DNA of 64,000 bases, taken from NCBI GenBank assembly GCA_963402885.1, contig OY727099.1, positions 10,714,001-10,778,000 of the forward strand. The letters run 5' to 3'. The first letter of the stretch is position 1. Each line of letters opens with the position of its first letter. Positions 45,954 to 55,900 of the stretch are shown in pieces. Below the pieces are notes generated by a model, which was not told the origin of the DNA, did not search any database, and worked only from the letters and a program-made list of their open reading frames with translations. A program made the translations under genes and the position numbers. Source of the DNA: Antedon bifida (taxonomy: Eukaryota > Echinodermata > Crinoidea > Comatulida > Antedonidae).

Positions 45954-47189
45954 TCGTGGCATTGTTCAAAACATTGTTGTAAAAATGTAGTAATCTAATA
46001 TATAATGTTATTCTACATTATTAAAGTAAACATTGTTGTTGGTAGGCCTAATTATATCAAAGAGGAATGACAAAGCGACTCATCCATTGTGTGTTATAGG
46101 CCACAGTTGCGTTAATTTAATAACACTTTAATAGGTCAACCAGTAATGAGCCGCTTATCGTTTTTCTATTAATAACTGTTATGATTTCTGGCAATTTGAC
46201 ATTTAAGCGAAGTATATCAGGATGAGACTAGATGGTAATTAATTAGACCGAATTCATTAAAATTACGTTAACAGTGTGATAACTAGCATAGGCTTTAGTC
46301 TTTTTAGTCTTGTTTGGTCTTTCCTTGCCTTTTATATTTGTTTTTTCTATGTAGGCTATATGGCAGAAACTGAATAAAAACAAATTTAGAAAATAACTGT
46401 CGAAAGTGTTTATCTTCAAACTAAAAAATAGCAATTGACATGTGATGAAATAAACAAACGTACATTTGCAGTAATTCTTTGTTTAAGCATAGACAAATAT
46501 GCATATTCCTCATTTCGGTGTTGTAACTGATACAGTAGGCCTATAAGTGAAATGGATGGGAACTCGGGTGCGATTGATTGGACATTCAATATCAAGAATG
46601 TCATGCTTTTGTTTATTTCTTTATTAGCATGTTAAAGGATAAAATACCACGACAAGAAGTATGCGAGTTACAAAGAGACAATGGTAGGCATACTGGCTTA
46701 CCCGCATGAAGTAAAACCTCAACCCACGCCCCTGAGATTGGAAGGCAGTACCGTGCTAAAGTACCACTAAATGATATGATACATACACTGTTCAGTATCG
46801 CACCACTTTAATATAGTACTGTAGTAAACTTTTAGGTCGCTTACCTTATAATAAATTATTCCACTGTCATAACAACATAATATTAGCTGGCCGATCCGGC
46901 AGTGATTGGTCCAAGGCGCGCTTGCGTCATCAAACGTCATCACGTGCTATTTACATCAACAACTCAATTCTAAATGTTTAAATGCTGTCCTCGCGGCCCT
47001 TGTTAGGCTTGTCATTGCTGGCACTGATGACGCGATGATGTAACTCATCCACAATGACCTAGAAATGTCAACTTTAATACTGCAATTATAAAATTCAATA
47101 ACAACATACAAATCATTATGTCTGTATAATATCATATCAATAAGTATTCATATTATAAATTGGTACATCGATATTCAATCAATACTGTC

Positions 47190-47342
47190 TAAAGCTTGGT
47201 TCTACTTGGACGCAACGCAATGATGTAAGCGCAACGTACGTAATTTGACCAATCACACGCAATTGGTTATTGAAGTGTCACTTTGGCCAAGTTGCGTTGT
47301 GCTTACGTCATCGCGTTAAGTCCTAGTGGGAGAACCTAGCTT
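47190..47342. mobile_element. MITE-1 copy upstream of the first MARVEL gene
   Basis: AAAGCTTGGTTCTACTTGGA at the left and CCTAGTGGGAGAACCTAGCT at the right, core TTTGACCAATCACACGCAAT. It lies about 80 bp upstream of the 5' UTR acceptor of the gene that begins at 47422. Confidence 0.85.
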
Positions 47343-47421
47343 TAAAATGATAACTAGGTTTTCTATTTATTATTTATTAAAAGAGAAAGATTAAAATGTG
47401 CTTCGTTCTTCTTTTTTTCAG

Positions 47422-49062
47422 AATTTGCGTCTTAAAATTGTATATGTCACGATGGGTTGTGAGTGTGCATATGCTTGCAGTCGGAACGGAATACTCAAGT
47501 TTTTCGAAATTGTAAGTAGGCCTGCGGAAAAGACTAAACAATTCGATGACAGGACAAACGTTCAGCAACGCGACGACGGGAAAAACGAATCAGCAACGCG
47601 ACGACGAGACAAACGTATCAGCAACGCGACGATGAGACAAACGTATCAGCAACGGGACGACGACGAGACAAATGTTCAGCAACGCGACGACCAGACAAAC
47701 GTATCAACGACGCGGCGACAAGACAAACGTATCAGCAACGCAACGACGAGACAAATGTATCAACAACGCGACGACGAGACAAACGTATCAGCAACGCGAC
47801 GACGGGACAAACATTCAGCAACGCGACGACGAGACAAGCGTATCAGCAACGCGACGACGAGACAAACGCATCAGCAACGCGACGACGAGAGGCAAACGTA
47901 TCAGCAACACGACAACGACGAGACAAACGTATCAGCAACGCGACGACGTGAGAAAACGTAGGACGTGGAATTTAAATACGCGAAAATGATATATGACGAT
48001 TTATCCTCATGTTCACTCTGTTTTAATTATTTTCTAGGCGTTTATGTTGGTAGCTTTTGCATTTGTAATGAACGTAATAGATGATGTATTGAACAATCCA
48101 TATTGCAATGAAATCGTCAAAGACTTCTACGGTTATAGATGCGTACCTAACGAGTACTCGGTGTTTGTGGCACTCACATTCATCGTAGCTGTTAATGTAC
48201 TGCTGCTATTGGTAATTCGTACGTTATCAGATACGCGAATTGCCATTAGATATGTAAGTTGTTCTTATTTTTGTTTATAAACCAGACAACGGTAAAAATC
48301 GAATTTTCAAATTACTGTAGATCAAATAATTATAACATATATAATGACAATTAAGTCAGTGTTCGACAGTATTATGGAAAAGGGAGGAAAAGAATTCATG
48401 AATACACTGATGTTACGCGTGTGCCTCAACTTTTCAACAAAAATTCTCGTTTCATCTGGTTTCGAATAATTTATGTTTGTATATCTACTTCCTTAGTTTA
48501 TCCAAAGAAAAAATAGACATTAAAATATGAATAAAAACAAGTATATATGTGTTTTTATTCGTTATAGGAGTTGGTGTGTTGTTTCTTCGAATTTTCGTTT
48601 GTCATCATAGCTGTGGTCGTGTTGACGTCTAGAATCGTCCAATACAGCAAAGTCGTACGAAGAGAACTCATAGGCGTGGTATGTTGTACACAATTATTAT
48701 ATTCAGTACAATTGTATCTTTATAATATTAATTTCAGCAAAAAATTAATTTGTTTTTTTCTTCTTCTTTCTCATCAGGTGATTGCCTTTTTATCATTCCC
48801 GTTGTTTCTGCTCGATGCTCACTTTGCTTATCAAAAGTCTGCAATAATGTTTTGAAACGGTTGTGGTCGGTCTATCGTATCGTAACTAACTTACCAATAT
48901 TCTCAGTACACAACAACAACGTCAAAACGCCATACATTGCGCTAAACACGGTATAAGCAAGTTCGTTTATGCGAGTAAAGCTCGAGTCGTCAACTATTTA
49001 GCGTGTGTCTAAACACATAATATACATATTGTACATTTAGATTATATTTGTTTACAAATAAA
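47422..49062 (+). CDS. MARVEL-like four-helix membrane protein A
   Basis: Small tetraspan protein of the MARVEL/CKLF/plasmolipin type; such proteins act in membrane apposition and vesicle traffic (family knowledge). The 5' UTR piece starts after TTTTTTTCAG at 47421, and the ATG at 47452 has a good context (CACGATGG). Coding exons 47452-47511, 48038-48253, 48568-48678 and 48778-48855 are all phase 0, giving 154 aa. The first exon ends in NGILKFFEI, the usual lead into helix 1. Hydrophobic helices lie near residues 17-36, 61-80, 95-114 and 130-147. The first loop holds two Cys (43, 55) that may pair. AATAAA lies at 49057-49062. The gene at 59.5-61.7 kb has the same exon plan. Intron 1 is largely a minisatellite. 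The assignment to MARVEL rests on layout and on the helix 1 lead, not on an alignment. Confidence 0.7.
47545..47960. repeat. Minisatellite in intron 1 of MARVEL gene A
   Basis: About 15 imperfect head-to-tail units of 24-30 bp, built from ACAAACGTATCAGCAACGCG and ACGACGAG. Unit lengths vary by multiples of 3 and by single indels. No stop codon interrupts it in two plus-strand frames, giving Arg/Asp/Gln-rich open frames that I do not take as genes. It fills most of the 526-bp intron. Confidence 0.9.
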
Positions 49063-49909
49063 GTTTAAAAAAAACATGTCAAGTTTCTGTTTTAATTTGA
49101 CCAATCACAAGCCAATATCATTTCTACCTAAGACACGACGCAATGACGTAAGCGCAAATCAAGTAATTTGACCAATCGCAGTCCAACTTCGTTTCCACTG
49201 ACGTACGCTTAATGATTGAACAGACGATGAAATGACATCTAGCTATTAATTTTATTCTAATATCTCAAATATATTTAAAAAAAACTACAACTGTTTATAA
49301 AAATGAGCATAACATTTATTCTGTATAACAAATGACATTTTAAAGTGGACTCTACACATCATTAGTGTTCCTATTACATTAACAGTAATACTACATTATT
49401 CATCAATACTTACACTTACTATTACTGTCTCGGTGCATAACACGCCATCTATAATGTTAGAACTGTTATTTTTTTGGAACAATTTGACTATCATACCTTA
49501 CCTAATAAAATTTAACATCACCTTAAAATTCACCAACTTCAAAACCATCGTGTGTTTTATCTAATAAAAGATTTTTATTCTCAATATTAAAATTTAGATA
49601 ATTTGTATAGGATAACTGGTGAACACGTATAAAATATCAAATTTAGCAGTTATGATTGAGAAAAATTGTAAATAAAATATGCAAATGACACAGAACATGG
49701 TTAAATTGACAGCATTTTACAATATTCTAAGTAAACTCATTAAAAAATAAAATATCACCAGATGTGAAGAGCAGGAAGTGTTTTTATGCTGACTTTGTAC
49801 ATGCAATACATTACCTTAAAACATACAAAATTATATAATTGTAACGATCCACTGTGTATAGTTTGTGAAATTCTGTGATACAAGTTATTGCTAAAATGTA
49901 ATTAGTGAT
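48856..49909. other. Convergent 3' flanks of MARVEL A and SNRNP70
   Basis: No gene. A relic with MITE-1 words (TTTGACCAATCACAAGCCAA, GACGCAATGACGTAAGCGCA) lies at 49.09-49.21 kb. Poly(A)-type signals for SNRNP70 on the minus strand occur at 49574-49579 (TTTATT on plus) and further out. Confidence 0.5.
49095..49212. mobile_element. MITE-1 relic between convergent genes
   Basis: Contains TTTGACCAATCACAAGCCAA and GACGTAAGCGCAAATCAAGT plus a second TTTGACCAATCGC. The termini are lost. Confidence 0.5.
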
Positions 49910-52900
49910 CTAATCCTCGTCCATATTACCGTTTTGATCGTTAAAAGCCTCGGCGCCATACGACGCATCCTGGTCATCCGTTACAGGTTCACTTTTAATG
50001 TTCGTTTGTTCAAAACCTTCTTCAAATGTTTCTTCTTGCTCCTCGCGATCTCCTCGGTCTCTCTCTCTATCGCGGTCTCTGTCTCGATCACGCTCTCTGC
50101 GTTCACCCCGGTCCCTGTCACGATCACCACGATCTTTATCCCTGCGTCGTTCTCTGTCCTTATCACGATCACCACGATCACGTTCCCTATCACGATCCTT
50201 ACGTCTATCCCGATCGCGATCTCTGTCTCTACGTCTTTCACGGTCTCTGTCACCACGATCTCTACTTCTGCTTCGGCTTTTGCGACGTTCACGTTCTCTG
50301 TCTCCGCGATCTCGTTCACCACGCTCTCTGTCACCTCGATCGCGATCTCGTTCACCACGATCTCTTTCGCCCCTATCTCTTTCGCCCCTATCACGTTCTC
50401 CACGATCCCTTCTTGTATCTCTCATATCTCTCTCCCTATCTTCGTCCCTAAAGATTAAAAAAAAACTTAAATTAATATTTTTTATCACAATTATATTCAC
50501 AATTTTAATTTAAGCCGTTTACATGGACAACATCCAGTAAAGACAATCTAACGTGTGTAATTTATAGTATGTTATTTTGTAAAAAACATTATACAGTAAA
50601 CAAGACCCCTAAGGTACCAAGGTTCCCATCTCTATGAAACTTTTCAGAACTATACGTCGTGTACCACAAACTTTATATCAACATCCTTATGAAGTTTAAT
50701 AATCATGACTGACCTTGCTGCAGCAGCTGCCTGCGACATCTCCTCACGACCTGAATGTCGAACATTAATCTCTGGCCCTCCTCGTCTTGTTCCTCCAATA
50801 CCACCACCTGAATTTAGATACAAAGAATAAACCTTCAATAACAGTCATCAATGATGTTCACCTGTATATTATGCATCATTTGAATACATTGAATCTTCTC
50901 CAAAGGCACAAGACAGGAAACAGGTTTAAATATATATGGAAGTGAACAATTTAACTCTAAATCATTATTAAATTAATACAATAATGTTAATTCAGTACAT
51001 ATACCAATAATAATAATGACAAACACATTACCTAATCGTCTCGGAAGCCAACCCTTTACCGTTCGTGATCGTTCTACATCCACAAGAACACGACGCCCAT
51101 CGATCTTCTTACCATCAGCGTACTTGTAAGCGGCTGTTTGAAATTATTAAATCACAAAAAAACACAGAATATCAACTAGGGGACAATACTTGGGGGTAAC
51201 ACCATGAGCAGGGTGATAATACCAACCTGTCTTTACCTGTTAGGATACAAAGTTTTAATAGACGATTTAACAGCTCTGTAATTAACCTGTAGTAGAAAGT
51301 ATTACCCCCTCAACTTGCATGTTTGTATTCACCCAAACAAATTATTTAATCAAAACTATTTACAAAACAAGGTCATCGGCTGTTACTGTTAAATATAATA
51401 ATCAGATACTAACCTAAAAGGATTTTGTTTTACTTTAAAAATTGGAAAATAGTTACATAGTTTACAAAACTTCCATGTAGAAGCGACCATTTACTGAAAC
51501 TATCACATTTTGAATGGAGCAATAGGTAAAATGGCTGAATGATTAAAAGAAAGAAATATGCCACAAGCACCTGATAAATGGCCTCAAATTTGAAATATAT
51601 CAAAATTATAATAACTATTAACTGAAATACATATTGTAAATGCTATATAAAGACAATGTTGCTTGTTGTAGTTACTACTGTAGCAAAACAGCTCATTTAT
51701 TAGTTATTTTTTGTTTGCAAAAAGTCTAACATCCGTACGTCTGAATATTGTATAACATACTATCCTGAAACAAAAGTGCTGCGTTTATTTAAGACATGGT
51801 TTCTTAACTCAGTAGTACGCATCAATTTGAAATAGGAATTTTTTTTGATTACAGAAGAATTCATAGAGATAGTATAACTATTTGATCTAAACTAGAACAA
51901 CATTGACAAACTAACTGCTATAACTCTTAAGAAAAAAAAAACCAAAATAACTTTCTAATGGCCCCAAAAAAGAAAAAAAAATGGTACAAAGAATGCAGTT
52001 AATTTGTATGAAAGACAGAAGGGAAATGGCAGTTTAGGAATGAATGTCCAAAATAACCCCACCTAGAATCTATTATGGTACAAATAAAAGGGTTATACAA
52101 AACAAGGGCTTTATGTTCAATTGTATTCTTATTGTTCTACACATTTCCTTACCAAATAATAGATACACCCAAAATAATACCACCTGAACTTACACCCATT
52201 TTCTATCACAAAATTCCCCCATTCACATCACCATTTACCCCTTGCTCTGGTCAGGTTCTGGTAGAACGTTGATAGTCCGTGGATAATTTTGAAATGCCCA
52301 AAAAACGCACTTACCAAAATGCACTTTATTGTCCCGATTTAAACTTACCAAAAATTTCAAGTGCATTTTATTTTTATTGCATTAAACAAATTTCACAAAA
52401 TATATCAAAACAAACGTTACTAAGAACAATGTAGTGATGATATTTTTAATGGTTATTTTAAATGTATTTTTAAAATAAGTTTAAAATTATATTAATTTCA
52501 TTTTGTAATATTTAGATAATTTAGATATTAACATTTAATGTTTATGCTTGTAGACTTTTAGCATGCATTGCAAGGAATCACTAATGTTATAAATGTTTTT
52601 TAAATCAAATTCCAAGATTAACATTTATTTTATTTCTAAATTTTCATTTAATCAAATTACATGTTCAACTTAACAGTATAAACAATGTGGTTATATTACT
52701 ACAAAATATTTTATTATAAATTATTTAAACTTTAGAACATTTTTTTGGACGGATAATCTTGTTATTTTATTATTTATTTTAAAAAAAAGCTATTTATTAA
52801 TCCTATTTTATTATTTATGTCTGTATTAATTTATATTTGACGTAGACACATCCTTACCACGTTCTTACCAAATGACCTTCCTTAATACAAACCTAACTCA

Positions 52901-55900
52901 AACATGGTTCTTAATCGCACATGAGGGCGAGGGAAGAGCGTGTGACACGCAACAAAGCCGTTACGTGAAGCAGGGCGCACACACGTTAGGCTATGAAAGT
53001 AACAAAAATAGTGCCATGTCAGTCTCAATTACAAAACTCCCTAATTTAACGCTAATTTTCTAATAACTTTCCTAAAATAAAAATTCAAATTTAGTCAATA
53101 ACAGTAGGCCAAAAAGATTGAAACCAAATACTCTTGTCACACTTACCAATCTAAACTATTTTCTTTCAAGCCTGCATTTACATATAATATATAATTTTAC
53201 AGTAACTTGATATCATAGTGTAAATCATTTTCTAAATTGTACTTTGCTTAAAGGAACTCCTTTCCTTATTGTGGTCATATTAAAACTATGATGCGGAAAG
53301 ATTTTTAAGTATTCTAAACAATTTTAAGATTGTCCCGAATAGACATTTTGTTGTGAACATTTTCTTAGAAGAAACAATGTTGGCAATATTACACATTTTA
53401 AATCAGGTATGTTTAACATATAGCATACTGTACTACAGGAATTTGTACAGGAATATAAACCCATGTTTTTGCCCTAGTATTCCACTGTTGTCCCTTTTGG
53501 GATTCATTTACGCACAAACTCTAATCCAGTTTAATTTAGGAAAGTTATTTTGACATCTAAAACACACAGGTAGTAGGTACCCCGCCTAATACAGTCCAAT
53601 TAAAGAAAGTTGTACTTTTAGCTAACAGGCAACACACGTAATTATCAAGTAAAGCAATCAACAATAGTAAATGATAATACAAAGTTAACTTGATGTGCTG
53701 ATACTCACTGTGCATGTCTCGTTCATGTTCATACTCAATAAATGCATACCCTCGTGGTTTGCCAGTCTTCTTATCGTGGACTAAGTTAATCTAGACACAA
53801 AAAACAAAGACAATTGTACTAAACCAACCAACACTATAGCATGAAAAAAGCATTAATGCTTCTGTACCTCTCTTGACCAGAACATATTCTTCTTTGATTC
53901 ATATGGGCTGTATTTTAATGGGTGGTCAGACCAGTGCTTTTTTAGTGCTGTTTTAAATTGGTTTAGTGAGATTCAACCACAGTTGAGTTCTAGCAATTTA
54001 TAGTTCTTATAGAGAACATATTCTGTCTCGTTTTCAATGTACAGGTCTTATGAAAATGACAAATTGCACTCAAAACATTCAGGTGTACTGTTGTAAATCA
54101 CACATTTTATGTGTTAGGTGAGTGATCTCACTGCCACGCCTTAAAAGACAATGCTTGAATTTAAATAAGACTAGACTAAATCAAGAATAAATGAATCTAT
54201 AGAGTAGGTTTGCAAACTTTTAAGCACAAAATAAGATCAGACAAGCAAAATTAACGTACCATTTTAATCGGGCCATATGTTTCAAACTCTCGTCTCAATT
54301 TCGATTCTGATGTATCAAAGTTCTGCACAAAAAAGAAGAAAATCTTGTAAAACAACTTATTCTTAAATAAATTTAGATATACCAACTGGAATTTTGTATG
54401 TTGAAAACATAAACTTACAATTCTTGCTACAAATAAGGTCTTGAATGCATCACTTGTGGAACTCATGTTGTTATGAGGATCCCCTGTGTAAATAAGATAC
54501 ACATTATTAATCATATTCAAATTTAGGCAAAAGTGATTCTGTTTCAACAATAGTTTAGTTTATTTAGCCTACAGTATACGTAGTTGTCTTTTTATTATGC
54601 TGAGTGTGTACCTGAGATGGCAAACTTTGATTTTGAATAACATTTCACTCAAAATCAACAACCAATCAGGTAATTGCTGTGCCTGGTGTTTACTACGTAC
54701 AGTCACATGATGAAGTGAAATTTACGTGAAAAATCCAGGAATTAAAATATAAATATCTATTATCTAATTATTTCTAATGACAAGCAATAATGTGTAAGAC
54801 TGCTGTCAAGAGATGTGCTGGGAGATTGTGTGTTTGAAGGTTCGAGGCTAAGTAAAATGTATAAAAAATTATTTGAGAGATTTTAAAATTAGGATGCGTA
54901 CATGCTTCAATTTCTCCCTGTATTTTCATGAGTGTTTGGTCTTCTCGTTCTTTAGCTTTCCGCATAATCTTTTCCTCCCTCGTTTCTCCTCTTGTTGGTG
55001 GGGGCGTCTCCTCTGGATCCTGAAATATACAAACAATTTAGGAATTGTGCATCTCAAGGCCTAGGCTACTTATCTTTTATTGATAAATGCACTCATTTTA
55101 ATAAAAATTAGTTAAACTTTTTTAAAATACCAAATTAGTGAGTATCTAGGGCATATGACCGTTTCGGCCACAGACAGTTTCGGCCACAACAGATTTCTAT
55201 GGCGCGCCATTCACGCATATATTAGACCGTGCTATTGTTTTTGCTATTAGTTATCGCATCTCATGCTTTGTTGTATAGTATTTTTTTATGACTATTACTA
55301 CACATTACAGTGTTATCATTCTTAACGTTATTCCACTACAATTTGCATTTATTAGATTTGTTGTTTCCATTCCAGTTTAGTTGTATCATGGGGTCTGTAT
55401 CTGCTGAAAAAATCAAAATAATCGATTTTTTCCAGTCACCGCAAACCACAAAAATAATCGCGTTGCAATTGAAAATTGCTACGACTTTAATCGGTTATTC
55501 AGGTAATCGGTTTTTAAAATCACGTCATCATTCCCCCCACAGCGCATTCAAGTTATGAAAGGCCGATGAGAGTTGGTTTGTTTACATCCTATCGCTGCGT
55601 TAAACTCTCACATGTAGGATTAAAAATTACTCATACGTAAAGCTATATTATTTGTAAAACATCTAGGCCCACTACCGTACCACATACAACATAATAATGA
55701 TGTTATATTAATAAAGACACGTCGGCAAGAAAAGTTCGTTTCGCCGTTCGTTGGTTCTACCTTCGGCCTGCTAGGCCTACTATAGGCTATATATTTCTAC
55801 CGAAACAGACAACAGGCCTACAAAAGGACATGTAAAACATCGTTAGCCTGGACTGGTGCGATGTAAGGGTGTACTTGTAACACAGAATCCTGGAATCTCT

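Larger units (their letters stand above)
44123..47421. other. Intergenic region with MITEs and a tRNA-like sequence
   Basis: Holds a MITE-3 copy interrupted by a MITE-1 copy at 44.3-44.6 kb, MITE-1 copies at 45.6 and 47.2 kb, and a tRNA-related sequence at 45.9 kb. No protein-coding region is supported. The short frames at 46.2-46.6 kb on the minus strand have no recognisable content. Confidence 0.6.

Noticed and set aside
47398..47989. Two open frames of 105 and 187 codons through the 47.5-kb minisatellite
   Set aside because: Only the first 20 codons after 47452 are exon; the rest is repeat in an intron with a clear GTAAGT donor at 47512.
49934..50513. Long plus-strand open frames (140-174 codons, Ser/Arg/Thr-rich) opposite the last SNRNP70 exon
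   Set aside because: They are the complement of the RD/RE repeat coding sequence; the repeat lacks stops in all frames. No start context or similarity.
55310..55558. 82-codon plus-strand frame with a [10 protein letters not shown] start
   Set aside because: It translates the left end and the AATCGATT array of a nested transposon.
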